From Polaribacter sp. BAL334 (lineage in GTDB: Bacteria > Bacteroidota > Bacteroidia > Flavobacteriales > Flavobacteriaceae), in contig NZ_JADWOV010000258.1 in NCBI RefSeq assembly GCF_015767435.1, positions 18,850 to 82,849 on the forward strand: a stretch of DNA of 64,000 nucleotides, given 5' to 3'. Position 1 is the first letter of the stretch; the number at the start of each line of letters is the position of its first letter. Under the pieces are notes generated by a model that saw only the letters and a program-made list of their open reading frames with translations, searched no databases and was not told the origin of the DNA. Both the position numbers and the translations under genes were made by a program. Positions 1-9,145 of the stretch are shown in pieces.

Positions 1-1
1 A

Positions 2-2392
2 CATGGTTACAGAGCCATAAATTATGTAAATAAAAATCATAAAAATGCCATAGAAAAAGATGTTTATCATTTGTCACGTTTGGGCGTTGATGCTTTTAGA
101 GTGCACATTTGGGATACAGAAGTCACTGACAGTTTGGGAAATTTAATTGATTCTCCTCAGCTTGATTTGTTAGATTATACCCTCGCAAAAATGAAAGAAA
201 GAGGATTCAAAACCCTTGTAACTCCTTTCAAAGTGGGTGATAATGGCTATCCTGAAAAGAATTTTCCTGTAGATGGATTTTCCAATAAATTGGAAAAATG
301 GCAAACCTATGATGATGAAAAAGTCTTACAAAAACAAGAACGCTATTTTACACAATTATTAAATCATGTAAATCCTTACACTGGTTTGGCATATAAAAAT
401 GATCCTGATATTATTGCGCTGGAAATCAACAACGAACCAACGCATACTAATGGACCCATTGCCACAAAATATATCAACAGAATGGTTGATGTCATTCGCA
501 AAGCTGGTTTTAAAAATCCTATTTTTTACAACGTTTCTGAAAGACCAGAATTTATTGATGATTATTTAAAAGCCAATATTCAAGGGTGTACTTTTCAATG
601 GTATCCAACTGGATTAGTAAGAGGGAATTTACTTGAAATGAATAATTTACCCAATGTTGATTCGTATGAAATTCCTTTTGATTCTAAAAAAGAATTCCAA
701 AATAAAGCAAGAATCATTTATGAATTTGACCCTGGAGACACCAATCAATCTTCTTTATTTCCTGCAATGGCAAGAAGTTTTAGAGGCGCTAAATTTCAGT
801 TTGCAGCGCAATTTGCTTATGATCCAATTGATTTAGCTTTTGCAAATACTGAATATCAAACGCATTATTTCAACCTTGCGTACACGCCTTCAAAAGCGAT
901 TTCTTTCAAAATTGCTTCAAAAGTTTTTCATGAAACGCCTTTAGGAGCTTCTTTTGGGAAGTTTCCAAACAACACAAATTTCATGAATACAACCTTGATT
1001 CCTAGTCAAAATTTAGCGATTTACACTACTGAAACTGCTTTTTATTACACAAATTCAACTGATGAAATTCCTAAAAACACTAACAAATTAAAAGAAATTG
1101 CAGGAGTTGGTTCTTCAAAATTGGTTTCTTATGCTGGAAGTGGCGCTTACTTTTTGGATAAAATTGACAATGGAATTTGGAGATTAGAAATCCTTCCTGA
1201 CGTGATTTGGGTAAATGATCCTTTTGAAAAAGCAAGTCTTAAAAAAACAGTGGCTTTTTTAGAAAATAATGACAATGAGATAGAAATTAATCTTTCGGAT
1301 TTGGGAGCAAATTTCCATATTTCTGCAATTGATAAAGGCAATACATTTTCAGGAAAATCAAGTGCTCAAAAATTCAAAATCAAACCTGGAACGTATATTT
1401 TACATGCAAAAAATGAGCTTGATATAGCTATTTCAACTCAAAAATTAGGAAATATCAAAACCAATGAATTTGCAAATATCAATCAAGAAATCAAGCAAAT
1501 TTATGTGGTTCATGAACCTTTAAAATCGATTGAAAAAAAGACTGATTTAAACATTGAAGCTGACATTATTTCGCCAACAAAAATTAAAAAAGTAGAAGTT
1601 GTTTTGCCTTCAGGGTATCAAAAAACGGATAATTATGTGATGGAAAAATCAGGAAATTATCACTACAAAGTGCTAATTCCGAAAGAGAAATTGTATGGAA
1701 ATTCATTCAATTATCATATCGTTGTTTATACTGAAAATGGCACAACTGTTTTTCCTGATAATGTGGCTGGAAATCCTATTGATTGGGATTTTATTCCTGA
1801 AAAAAGATATAGTACAAAAATTGTAAAATCAGCACCAATCATCGTTTTGTTTGATGCTGCTGTGGAATCAGAAAATAATTTTTTATGGCCAAATCAAAGA
1901 GGCTATCGTTTTGAAACTATTGTTCATAAAATTCCGACTGAAAATACATTGAATGTAACAGTCAACAATTTAAATGGAGAAATTCCTGATTTTACGTTTA
2001 AAATTTTGGTTGAAAAAAATATCAAAAATGAAATTCATCATCTAAATTCTCTTGATTCTTTGATGATAGAAGCTTCATCTGGAACCACTAAAAATCAAAA
2101 AGTACAAATTGCTTTGCAATTAAATAATGGAACCGTTTTTGGAAAAGTAATAGAAGTAACACCCAAAAAAGAAATCCATTTTATTCCACTTTCAGCGTTA
2201 AAAGCAGTTCCAATGGTTTTATTACCAAGACCTTATCCAGGATTTCAATCGTATTGGTTTACTTCTTCATCCACAGAAAAATTTGAAAAATCTGCGATTG
2301 AATCACTACAAATTAGTTTTGGACCAGATCTAAACCCAGAAAATTATTCAGAAAAACAAGGGGTTTTACTCCATAAAATTGTGCTCAAATAA
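2..2392 (+). CDS. Clan GH-A glycoside hydrolase, 5' truncated by window edge
   Basis: The reading frame is open from base 2, so the start and any signal peptide lie outside the window; 796 codons are visible. The N-terminal half looks like a TIM-barrel glycosidase of clan GH-A (GH5-like). EINNEPTH, with its Glu codon at 434-436, fits the N-E-P acid/base motif. A later YEFDPGD is a candidate nucleophile region. The C-terminal half is rich in beta strands and probably holds accessory sandwich domains. The gene abuts the following deacetylase with no spacer and belongs to a run of saccharide-active secreted proteins ending in a GH53 galactanase. The exact GH family and substrate are not recognised. 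Confidence 0.7.
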   Translation, partial: HGYRAINYVNKNHKNAIEKDVYHLSRLGVDAFRVHIWDTEVTDSLGNLIDSPQLDLLDYTLAKMKERGFKTLVTPFKVGDNGYPEKNFPVDGFSNKLEKWQTYDDEKVLQKQERYFTQLLNHVNPYTGLAYKNDPDIIALEINNEPTHTNGPIATKYINRMVDVIRKAGFKNPIFYNVSERPEFIDDYLKANIQGCTFQWYPTGLVRGNLLEMNNLPNVDSYEIPFDSKKEFQNKARIIYEFDPGDTNQSSLFPAMARSFRGAKFQFAAQFAYDPIDLAFANTEYQTHYFNLAYTPSKAISFKIASKVFHETPLGASFGKFPNNTNFMNTTLIPSQNLAIYTTETAFYYTNSTDEIPKNTNKLKEIAGVGSSKLVSYAGSGAYFLDKIDNGIWRLEILPDVIWVNDPFEKASLKKTVAFLENNDNEIEINLSDLGANFHISAIDKGNTFSGKSSAQKFKIKPGTYILHAKNELDIAISTQKLGNIKTNEFANINQEIKQIYVVHEPLKSIEKKTDLNIEADIISPTKIKKVEVVLPSGYQKTDNYVMEKSGNYHYKVLIPKEKLYGNSFNYHIVVYTENGTTVFPDNVAGNPIDWDFIPEKRYSTKIVKSAPIIVLFDAAVESENNFLWPNQRGYRFETIVHKIPTENTLNVTVNNLNGEIPDFTFKILVEKNIKNEIHHLNSLDSLMIEASSGTTKNQKVQIALQLNNGTVFGKVIEVTPKKEIHFIPLSALKAVPMVLLPRPYPGFQSYWFTSSSTEKFEKSAIESLQISFGPDLNPENYSEKQGVLLHKIVLK

Positions 2393-3172
2393 ATGAAGAT
2401 TTTTAAAAAGTTACTATTATTGATTTTTGTAGTTTTTCTGACAAACTTTTCCAAAAGCGAAAAAAACGGTGCAGAAAAAGTGAATTGGAAAATAAATAGC
2501 AATCAAAAAAATGACAGTCTTCCATTAATTCCAAATCAATTTTTGGATTTTCAGAAAAACAGTCAAGGTTTTTGTATTACAAAAGGCGATTCAACCAAAA
2601 AACAAATTGCCTTAACTTTTGATGATGGCCCAACAGAAGTTTCAAAAAAAATCATCAAAATTTTAGATAGATACAACGCAAAAGGAACTTTTTTTTGGGT
2701 GGGAGAACGCGTCAAAGAAAATCCTAATGTCATCAATATTGCCAAAAAAAATGGGCATTTAATTGCAAATCACAGTTGGAATCATGAAAATGGTTGGACG
2801 TTTTCAAATGAACAATTATGGCAAAATCAGGTTGAAAAATGCAATACTGAATTGTCAAATTATGGTGTAAAAAATGTTAGGTATTTCAGGCCTCCTTTTG
2901 GTGCCATCACTCAAAATCAGATTGATTTTTTAGCTTCAAAAAACATCAAAACGGTTTTGTGGTCAATAACGACCAATGATTGGGATCCAAAAGAAAATAA
3001 AGAAGGTCAACTATTTGAGAAATTTAAAAATTACATTCACAATGGAGCAGTGGTTTTGATGCACGATTTTGATTATAGCAATTTGGACGCAAAACTAAAA
3101 GATTTAGAGAAAATGCTTCAATATGGCATTAAAAATGGTTACAAATTTGTGACTGTTGAGACTATTTTATAG
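2393..3172 (+). CDS. Polysaccharide deacetylase (NodB/CE4)
   Basis: This 259-residue protein has an N-terminal hydrophobic segment (residues 6-18) that is probably a signal peptide. A NodB fold follows, with all hallmark motifs: TFDDGP (75-80, metal and catalytic Asp), HSWNH (127-131, metal His pair), RPPFG (166-170), NDWDP (about 195) and LMHDF (222-226, catalytic His). CE4 enzymes remove N- or O-acetyl groups from peptidoglycan, chitin or other polysaccharides, and the real substrate cannot be told from sequence. The ATG follows the stop of the upstream glycosidase directly, so the two are probably co-transcribed and the protein may act on the same glycan in the periplasm. Confidence 0.88.
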   Translation: MKIFKKLLLLIFVVFLTNFSKSEKNGAEKVNWKINSNQKNDSLPLIPNQFLDFQKNSQGFCITKGDSTKKQIALTFDDGPTEVSKKIIKILDRYNAKGTFFWVGERVKENPNVINIAKKNGHLIANHSWNHENGWTFSNEQLWQNQVEKCNTELSNYGVKNVRYFRPPFGAITQNQIDFLASKNIKTVLWSITTNDWDPKENKEGQLFEKFKNYIHNGAVVLMHDFDYSNLDAKLKDLEKMLQYGIKNGYKFVTVETIL

Positions 3173-3204
3173 TCTGAAAAACTAAAATAAATCAAAAATA
3201 GTAC

Positions 3205-4074
3205 ATGTATAAAATTTCGTTTGTTCTCTTATTTTTTACATTTTTTTCTTGTTCGGAAGTTAAAAACACCATCAAAAAATCCGAAAATTCCAAAATTCAA
3301 AGTACTGTAATTCAAAAAATTCAGAAAAGAACTGAAAAGGAAATTTTAGTTTGTGCACATAGAGCTTACCACAAATTTGCGCCAGAAAACTCATTAGAAT
3401 CCATAAAAAAAGCAATTGAAGCAAAAATAGACATTGTTGAAATCGACGTTAACACCACAAAAGACGGCGTTCTTGTATTGATGCACGACAATAAAATTGA
3501 TAGGACAACCAATGGAACTGGATATATTCGCGATTTTACATTTGCGGAATTAAGCAATCTTTTTCTTGTGATGAATGATTCTGTAACAACTCATAAAATC
3601 CCAACTTTGCAAGAGGTTTTAGAAATTTCAAAAAATAAAATAATACTGAATTTAGACATTAAAAATGTGGAAATTTCAAAACTGTATCAACAATTAAAAG
3701 AAAACAAGATGCAAAATGACGTGTTTTCATTTATTTGGGATCGAAAAAAAATCGCAGAAATCTTAGCAATTGATGCAACTTATGCTGTATTACCTTTAGT
3801 TTCAAACAGCAAAGAAATGATGTATTATGCTAAAAATATTACATCAAAACTTCAACATTTTGATGAGAAATCATTAAATTCGGAAAACATGAATTGGGCA
3901 AAAAAGAATGCTATTCAAGTGTTTATGAATAGTTTATGGCATGTGGATAAGCTGTTTGAAAAAAATAATACTGCATCAATGAATAAAATAATTGAACTTC
4001 GTCCTGCAATCATTCAAACAGATCATCCAGTATTATTAATCAAGTATTTACAAAAATTAAATTTACATGAATAA
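3205..4074 (+). CDS. Glycerophosphodiester phosphodiesterase lipoprotein
   Basis: This is a GDPD-family TIM barrel. AHR (51-53) with PENS, VEIDV (Glu79/Asp81, metal ligands) and LMHD (His94) match the catalytic set. It normally cleaves glycerophosphodiesters to sn-glycerol-3-phosphate and an alcohol. The N-terminus carries a lipoprotein signal with Cys16 in FFSCSE, so it is probably an anchored envelope lipoprotein. The usual HRG is HRA here, a small deviation. The gene starts 32 bp after the deacetylase, and its last 8 bp overlap the GH53 gene, so it sits inside the saccharide operon. Confidence 0.87.
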   Translation: MYKISFVLLFFTFFSCSEVKNTIKKSENSKIQSTVIQKIQKRTEKEILVCAHRAYHKFAPENSLESIKKAIEAKIDIVEIDVNTTKDGVLVLMHDNKIDRTTNGTGYIRDFTFAELSNLFLVMNDSVTTHKIPTLQEVLEISKNKIILNLDIKNVEISKLYQQLKENKMQNDVFSFIWDRKKIAEILAIDATYAVLPLVSNSKEMMYYAKNITSKLQHFDEKSLNSENMNWAKKNAIQVFMNSLWHVDKLFEKNNTASMNKIIELRPAIIQTDHPVLLIKYLQKLNLHE

Positions 4075-5776
4075 TGAAACCTTACTTCACAAAATAACAA
4101 CTAAAAAAAAGTTTCCTTTCTTTTGGTTTTTGATGTTTGTTTGCTTGAATTTCCCCAATTTACTATTTTCTCAATCCATAGAAATTTCTTCTTTTAATGA
4201 AAATCCGCTTGAAGTAAGTCCTTTATTAGGAGCAACTTTGACCATAAATTTCAAATATTCTAGCGAAGTTGGTTCATCTGGAAATCATATTTATATTGGT
4301 TTAGAAATATTGGACTCAAATAATTCCTATGTTAAAACGATTGATGGTGTTACTCTGCTAAATCAACAAACAGGAAATGAAGTTCAAAAATCTGTTAGTT
4401 TTTTTGTAGGAAGTAGCAATCCATTAACTTCTGATTTGCCAAATGGAAATTATTATCAAGTAAAAGCAACCTTGTATAAAAGTGGAGGTTGGACTGAAAA
4501 TGCTTGGGCAGGTCATTGGAATACTCCAGCTTTGGTACTTCAAAATACCCAAAATTATACGTTCAGCACAAACCCAATTAGCAAAGGTGCAGACATTAGT
4601 TGGATGACAGAAATGCAATCAAATGGTATTATTTGGAAAGATAATAATGGTGTTTCAAAACAATTGATGCCTTTGTTAAAAGAATATGATTTGGATGCTG
4701 TAAGATTGAGAGTTTGGGTAAATCCTGATGTTTCGCAAGCAAATGGTTGGTGTGATATTGACGATTTGGTTGCCAAAGCTGAACTCGCAAAAGCTGCTGG
4801 TTTAGAAGTGATGATTTGTATTCATTACAGTGATTGGTGGGCAGATCCTGGTCAACAAACAAAACCTGCAGCTTGGATAAATTTTTCAGTTTCTCAATTA
4901 GAAACAGCCGTTTACAATCATACAACCGATATTTTAACTGCTTTATCTGCAAAAGGAATTACACCTAAATGGGTTCAAATTGGCAATGAAACTAATGATG
5001 GAATGTTATGGAATACTGGAAAAGCTTCCACAGGTGGTTTTGCTAATTATGCGAAATTTTTAAATGCTGGAACCAATGCTGTAAAAACTTTCAACACCAA
5101 TATAAAAACCATTTTACATCTTGCTAGTGGCAATGAAAATGGTTTATTTCGATGGAATATTGATGGTTTACTGAATAACGGAATGGTTTTTAACAGATTT
5201 GATATCATTGGAATGTCTTTATATCCTGATGAAAATAATTGGATTTCTATGGTCAATAACACCTATAACAATATGTTGGATATGAAAACGAGATATACTA
5301 AAGATGTGATGATGGTTGAAGTTGGTTTTTCTAGTACAAGACCTGATATTTCTCATCAATTTTTAACGTACATTATTGAAAAAACAAGACAAGCCAATGG
5401 TTTGGGTGTTTTTTATTGGGAACCTATTGCGCATAAAAACTGGAATTCGTATTCAAAAGGCGCTTGGGATGAAGATGGAAGTCCGTCAATTGCAATGGAT
5501 GCTTTTATTGACAAATCAACACTGAATATTGATGAAATCACCTCAGAAAAAAACGATTCTTTCAAGATTTTTCCAAATCCAAGTTCCGAAATTTTACAAA
5601 TTCAATCATTGAATGAAGTGTTGAAATCAATCCAAATTTATGATATGAATGGACGTTTGATTCAAGAAATAAATTCTCGAAAATTAGAAATATCTTTCTC
5701 AATTTCTCACCTTTTAAAAGGTGTTTATTTTTTAAGAATAAATAATGAAGAAACAATAAAATTTATCAAAAATTAA
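4067..5776 (+). CDS. Arabinogalactan endo-beta-1,4-galactanase (GH53), T9SS-exported
   Basis: This 569-residue secreted enzyme has a signal peptide up to about residue 36 (…LLFSQ), a beta-rich domain (about 40-165), a GH53 catalytic domain (about 170-480) and a T9SS type A sorting domain (about 495-569, from FKIFPNPSSE). GH53 evidence is GADISWM at the domain start, VRLRVWVNP, IHYSDWWADPG, the acid/base Glu in VQIGNETNDG and the nucleophile Glu in MVEVGFSS. GH53 enzymes cut beta-1,4-galactan side chains of pectin or arabinogalactan, which gives the whole operon a likely galactan theme. The start overlaps the preceding gene by 8 bp, indicating translational coupling. A bidirectional terminator follows. 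Confidence 0.9.
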   Translation: MNNETLLHKITTKKKFPFFWFLMFVCLNFPNLLFSQSIEISSFNENPLEVSPLLGATLTINFKYSSEVGSSGNHIYIGLEILDSNNSYVKTIDGVTLLNQQTGNEVQKSVSFFVGSSNPLTSDLPNGNYYQVKATLYKSGGWTENAWAGHWNTPALVLQNTQNYTFSTNPISKGADISWMTEMQSNGIIWKDNNGVSKQLMPLLKEYDLDAVRLRVWVNPDVSQANGWCDIDDLVAKAELAKAAGLEVMICIHYSDWWADPGQQTKPAAWINFSVSQLETAVYNHTTDILTALSAKGITPKWVQIGNETNDGMLWNTGKASTGGFANYAKFLNAGTNAVKTFNTNIKTILHLASGNENGLFRWNIDGLLNNGMVFNRFDIIGMSLYPDENNWISMVNNTYNNMLDMKTRYTKDVMMVEVGFSSTRPDISHQFLTYIIEKTRQANGLGVFYWEPIAHKNWNSYSKGAWDEDGSPSIAMDAFIDKSTLNIDEITSEKNDSFKIFPNPSSEILQIQSLNEVLKSIQIYDMNGRLIQEINSRKLEISFSISHLLKGVYFLRINNEETIKFIKN

Positions 5777-5797
5777 ATATTAAAACTGTTTAATAAA

Positions 5798-5823
5798 AAA
5801 ATGGTTCTTTTCAGAACCATTTT
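5798..5823. terminator. Bidirectional intrinsic terminator
   Basis: An 11-bp stem, AAAATGGTTCT / AGAACCATTTT, closes on a 4-nt TTTC loop and carries A and T runs at its two feet. It lies between the convergent GH53 gene and the alpha/beta hydrolase gene and can stop transcription from both sides. Confidence 0.8.
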
Positions 5824-5905
5824 CCACTCATTGATTTTAATCCCCCGATTAAAAACAAGAATTATGATATATTTTGATGTGGGTTTTATAAACTCAACTA
5901 TTTTA

Positions 5906-6931
5906 TTAATTTATTTTTATCCAATGAAGCCAATCATTTACAACCTTTGAAAGACTATCTTCATTTAGATTTTTTGAATTTGGATTTACATTTTTGTAGT
6001 AATGATCTAGTCCTACATACGCTTTAAATGTAAAATTAGTATGCCTGTCTTTCATGGTTTCTATATGAAACATATCAACAAAAGGAGCGCCTTCATCAAG
6101 TGTGCCATAAGACATTAAAATCGGAATTTTTAACTGTTTTAAAATATCATTTTCATTTTGAGAAAAAGAAATTGACCCATAATTGGTATTCCAACCTTTA
6201 TTTCTATCAAAAGCAAATGGGTACTTTATAACGTCTTCCCAATAATCATAAACATCCTGTGCAAATTCTGTATCTTCTTGAAGCTCTCTTCTTCTGTCTT
6301 GTTGCACCATGGCTAAGATTCTAGAGTAATAGGGTGTTCCTCCTGAATAAATAAGATGCGTAATACCATCAATTTTATTAGCCATATGGGCTACAATTGT
6401 ACTTCCTTCAGAATGACCAATTGCTACCACTTTTGTGGTATCCACCCATTTTTGCTTTTTTAAAAAATTAAATACCGTATTATTACGTTTTACGTAATAC
6501 TCCAAATTGTTATTCTCCAAATATTTTTCTGGATAGGAATTTGTATTTGGTTCTTTATATTTCCCTTTAGTAAGTTCGTTTTTATGAGCAATTAAAGGAA
6601 GTCCAGGTTTGCTAACTAATACTAAATGATATTCATTTTCTACAAACCCTTCACATATAGAAACGTAGGATACTTGACGCTCTCCATCATACACAATAAG
6701 AGGGACAGCAGTAGATCCTTGTACTTCAAAAATGATGGGTTTTTTATTGAGTTCTTCTCCTTTTTTTGATTTGACTAAAATATGAACGGTATCTTTTTCA
6801 TATTCTAATTTTAAATGTCTGTAACCAAAATCTTCGGCACTTTTTTGTGCAATAGATAAAATTGCAAAAAGTAGAGATAAGATTAATAAAAAAGTTTTTT
6901 TTAGAGTATTCAGTTTGATTAAAAATGTCAT
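5906..6931 (-). CDS. Secreted alpha/beta hydrolase
   Basis: The protein is an alpha/beta-hydrolase fold enzyme with a GHSEGS nucleophile elbow (Ser174 counted from this start). A signal peptide (LLFAILSIAQ) is followed directly by mature sequence. Acid and base are probably the Asp and His of GTLDEG and GLDHYY near the C-terminus. It resembles dipeptidyl-peptidase/acyl-esterase-like hydrolases, but the substrate is unknown. An in-frame ATG 45 bp upstream (6976) exists. I prefer 6931 because the -7 box (6955-6962) lies between the two ATGs and because this start gives a normal signal peptide. An upstream palindrome at 6985-7001 links the gene to the neighbouring two-component regulator. Confidence 0.75.
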   Translation of the reverse strand: MTFLIKLNTLKKTFLLILSLLFAILSIAQKSAEDFGYRHLKLEYEKDTVHILVKSKKGEELNKKPIIFEVQGSTAVPLIVYDGERQVSYVSICEGFVENEYHLVLVSKPGLPLIAHKNELTKGKYKEPNTNSYPEKYLENNNLEYYVKRNNTVFNFLKKQKWVDTTKVVAIGHSEGSTIVAHMANKIDGITHLIYSGGTPYYSRILAMVQQDRRRELQEDTEFAQDVYDYWEDVIKYPFAFDRNKGWNTNYGSISFSQNENDILKQLKIPILMSYGTLDEGAPFVDMFHIETMKDRHTNFTFKAYVGLDHYYKNVNPNSKNLNEDSLSKVVNDWLHWIKIN

Positions 6932-6954
6932 TTTGTTTTGAGAAATTAGTATTT

Positions 6955-6962
6955 CAAATTTA
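6955..6962 (-). promoter_or_regulatory. -7 box of the alpha/beta hydrolase gene
   Basis: TAAATTTG on the minus strand fits the Bacteroidota -7 consensus TAnnTTTG. It starts 22 nt after the palindrome at 6985-7001, and the ATG at 6931 follows 23 nt downstream. Confidence 0.7.
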
Positions 6963-6984
6963 ACGAATTTAGTCAATAATCAAA

Positions 6985-7001
6985 CTACCCAAAAAGGGTA
7001 G
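6985..7001. promoter_or_regulatory. Palindromic operator, copy 1 (CTACCC-N5-GGGTAG)
   Basis: CTACCCAAAAAGGGTAG is a perfect 6-bp inverted repeat with a 5-bp spacer, extendable to 7 bp per arm (6984-7002). It lies upstream of the secreted hydrolase. Three related sites lie at 8462, 9146 and 12027. It is the predicted binding site of the LuxR-type regulator encoded at 8494-9111; the assignment is inference. Confidence 0.7.
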
Positions 7002-7065
7002 TAGTTACAAAAGCTTCGAATTATTTAATATTGTTTTATGAAAGTTTAGCTAGTATATAATTCTT

Positions 7066-7100
7066 AAAAAGAGAATACTTTTTAAAAAGTATGCTCTTAA
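7066..7100 (-). terminator. Intrinsic terminator of the BspA-like gene
   Basis: On the minus strand a long stem around an ATACTTTT/AAAAGTAT core with AAGAG/CTCTT feet is followed by a T run. It lies just after the stop of the BspA-like gene and separates it from the hydrolase promoter. Confidence 0.7.
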
Positions 7101-7119
7101 ATTAAATACTTAAGAAGTA

Positions 7120-8403
7120 CTAATCAACCAATATTTTTATAGTTTTTGAACCCTTTGAATTTTGAATTTTCACTAAATAATAGCCTGGTTTAAAGTTCGT
7201 GATGTTTATAACTTCATTGTTGTGGTTTCGTGCACTAAACACTTGTTTACCTGAGATATCAAAAATTGAAATTTTAGCAATTTCAGTAAGACCTTTAATT
7301 GCTATTTTTGAACTAGAAGGATTAGGATAAAGTGAAACCGATTCAAGATCAATATTTTCAGTGCTTAATGCTGAGCATGCACCACCATCAGTAATTGTCC
7401 AACCATCAGAAGCAATCATATTTGCTCTTGCATCTGCTGCTGCTTGTGTACAATATTGAGAGTTACCACCATCAAAGTTTAAGTTGGGTTGTAAGTTTTG
7501 AGAATTCCAACCTATTAATAAGGCTTCGTAATTTGCGTCTGAAAGAGTAACTCCATTAAACATACCAGACAATTCAGTTACATTTTCTACATTCCAACCT
7601 CCCAGATTTTGATTAAAAGAACTAGGATTAGATGCTTGTGAAAACATTAAGGTCATATTTGTTACAGAAGATGTATCCCATGAACTAATATCACCATTAA
7701 ATGAAGAAGCATTAGAAAACATTCCTTGCATGTTTACAACTTTACCAGTGTCCCAATTAAGGTTTTGATTAAAAGCAAAAGCATTTGTAAACATCGAACT
7801 CATATTCGTTACATTTGATGTATCCCAATTACTTATATTTCCATTAAAAGAATGTGCATCTGTAAACATGCGACTCATATTAGTTATTGTTGAAGTATCC
7901 CAATTATTGAAGTTTTGATTTAAATTTATAAAATTACCTAGAAACATTCCTTCCAAACTTGTAACACCACTTAAATTTGGTGCATCATTGGCATTTACTT
8001 GAAGGTTATAACAACCGCTAAAAGCATATTCCATTGATGTCCAAGAAATTGTTCCCCATTGATCAATTGAAATAAGCTTTCGGCTATCACCAAGTCCAGT
8101 AGAACCACTACCATTAAAATAAATTCTAGGGAAAGTTCCTCTAATTCTAATCGTATAAGTACCTGGTGTTCCAAAATCGTGGGTAACACTTCCTGTTTTA
8201 CCAATATCTACCAAATTATAAACACCATCGTTGTTCCAATCAACATCGTAGTTATATGTTTCCCCAGGAAATGTTGGGATTATTATGGATGATGAATTTG
8301 AAGTTCCTGGGTTATCGGTTTTCCAAGTGGTAATAAATTCGGTTTGAGCATTAAGTGTTATAATACTTAATAAAATTACTGATGTTAGTAATATTTTTTT
8401 CAT
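7120..8403 (-). CDS. BspA-like (DUF285) surface protein with T9SS sorting domain
   Basis: This 427-residue protein has a signal peptide (…ITLNAQ), an N-terminal beta domain, and a run of BspA/DUF285-type repeats (about residues 110-290) with recurring NWDTSNVTNMSSMF units about 24 residues apart. The C-terminal T9SS type A sorting domain starts at LYPNPSSSK (about 357) and ends KTIKILVD. Such repeats are known from surface adhesins and mycoplasma-type lipoproteins; binding partner and role here are unknown. Operator copy 2 and a good -7 box lie just upstream, so it is probably controlled by the adjacent response regulator. Confidence 0.85.
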   Translation of the reverse strand: MKKILLTSVILLSIITLNAQTEFITTWKTDNPGTSNSSSIIIPTFPGETYNYDVDWNNDGVYNLVDIGKTGSVTHDFGTPGTYTIRIRGTFPRIYFNGSGSTGLGDSRKLISIDQWGTISWTSMEYAFSGCYNLQVNANDAPNLSGVTSLEGMFLGNFINLNQNFNNWDTSTITNMSRMFTDAHSFNGNISNWDTSNVTNMSSMFTNAFAFNQNLNWDTGKVVNMQGMFSNASSFNGDISSWDTSSVTNMTLMFSQASNPSSFNQNLGGWNVENVTELSGMFNGVTLSDANYEALLIGWNSQNLQPNLNFDGGNSQYCTQAAADARANMIASDGWTITDGGACSALSTENIDLESVSLYPNPSSSKIAIKGLTEIAKISIFDISGKQVFSARNHNNEVINITNFKPGYYLVKIQNSKGSKTIKILVD

Positions 8404-8431
8404 AAATAGACTTCGTTTAAAAATTCTTAAA

Positions 8432-8439
8432 CAAATCTA
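8432..8439 (-). promoter_or_regulatory. -7 box of the BspA-like gene
   Basis: TAGATTTG on the minus strand matches TAnnTTTG. It lies 22 nt downstream of the palindrome at 8462-8478 and 28 nt upstream of the ATG. Confidence 0.7.
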
Positions 8440-8461
8440 TAGGAATAGGAAACTGGAGCAT

Positions 8462-8478
8462 CTACCCAAATAGGGTAG
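8462..8478. promoter_or_regulatory. Palindromic operator, copy 2
   Basis: CTACCCAAATAGGGTAG has perfect arms with a 5-bp spacer. It lies between the regulator gene and the BspA-like gene, 22 nt from the latter's -7 box. Read on the plus strand it is followed by a T run and resembles a small terminator, but no plus-strand gene leads into it. Confidence 0.7.
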
Positions 8479-8493
8479 TTTTTTAAATTGGAA

Positions 8494-9111
8494 TTAAATT
8501 AATCTTTGTTCATTGGCTTTTTTAAGCGCCTCTTCTTTTGAGTTTACTTGCAATTTATCGTAAATATTTTTTATGTGAAATTTGATTGTATTTCTGCTAA
8601 TAAAAAGTGCTTCTCCAATACTTTTATAGCTTTTTCCTGTTGATAACAACGTTAATACTTCTGTTTCACGTTCAGACAAATCAGCATGGGTTTCTTTTTT
8701 AAAAGAACTCACAACCATTCGTGCAATTTTTATACTCATTGGTGCGCCTCCTGAAACCAATTCGTTTAAAGCATTTACTATTTGAGTACTACTGGCATTT
8801 TTTGTTAGATAACCACTAGCACCAGCACATAAGGCATCAAAAACAGTTTCAGAATCTTCGTAAACAGTTACTACTAAAACTAGTAAAGAAGGTTTCAATT
8901 CCTTTAGTTTTTTTGTAGCTTCAATACCATTTAGTTTTGGCAATTCAATATCCATTAAAACAATATCAGGGCTATCTTCTTTAAAATTTGCAATCGCATT
9001 TTCAGCATTTAAATAACTTTGAATAACTGTAAAATTATCAGCAGCAATAATTACTTCTTTTAATGCAATGCTTAAGGAAACATTATCTTCAATGATGACT
9101 ACTTTATTCAT
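8494..9111 (-). CDS. LuxR/NarL-type response regulator
   Basis: The 205-residue protein has a receiver domain (1-120) with the acidic pair in IIEDN, phospho-acceptor Asp54 in VLMDIELP and conserved Lys104 in GYLTK. A NarL/LuxR helix-turn-helix follows (about 140-200; LSERETEVLTLL and SRNTIKFHIKNIY). It should be phosphorylated by the histidine kinase encoded just upstream (42-nt gap) and bind DNA as a dimer. A degenerate operator copy sits immediately upstream, suggesting autoregulation. The predicted -7 box is only 4 nt from the ATG, so this promoter would make an almost leaderless mRNA. Confidence 0.92.
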   Translation of the reverse strand: MNKVVIIEDNVSLSIALKEVIIAADNFTVIQSYLNAENAIANFKEDSPDIVLMDIELPKLNGIEATKKLKELKPSLLVLVVTVYEDSETVFDALCAGASGYLTKNASSTQIVNALNELVSGGAPMSIKIARMVVSSFKKETHADLSERETEVLTLLSTGKSYKSIGEALFISRNTIKFHIKNIYDKLQVNSKEEALKKANEQRLI

Positions 9112-9115
9112 ATTA

Positions 9116-9123
9116 CAAAAATA
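9116..9123 (-). promoter_or_regulatory. -7 box of the response regulator gene
   Basis: TATTTTTG on the minus strand matches TAnnTTTG and is again exactly 22 nt from an operator copy (9146-9162). Only 4 nt separate it from the ATG. Confidence 0.6.
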
Positions 9124-9145
9124 CTTTATGAAACGAATTATAAAA

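Noticed and set aside
4629..4952. Antisense open frame of 107 codons inside the GH53 gene
   Set aside because: Shadow of a long, clearly homologous coding sequence; no independent signal.
8462..8484. Palindrome copy 2 read as a simple intrinsic terminator (hairpin plus T run on the plus strand)
   Set aside because: No plus-strand transcript enters it, the same sequence is repeated at three other sites without T runs on the matching side, and the 22-nt distance to TAnnTTTG is conserved.
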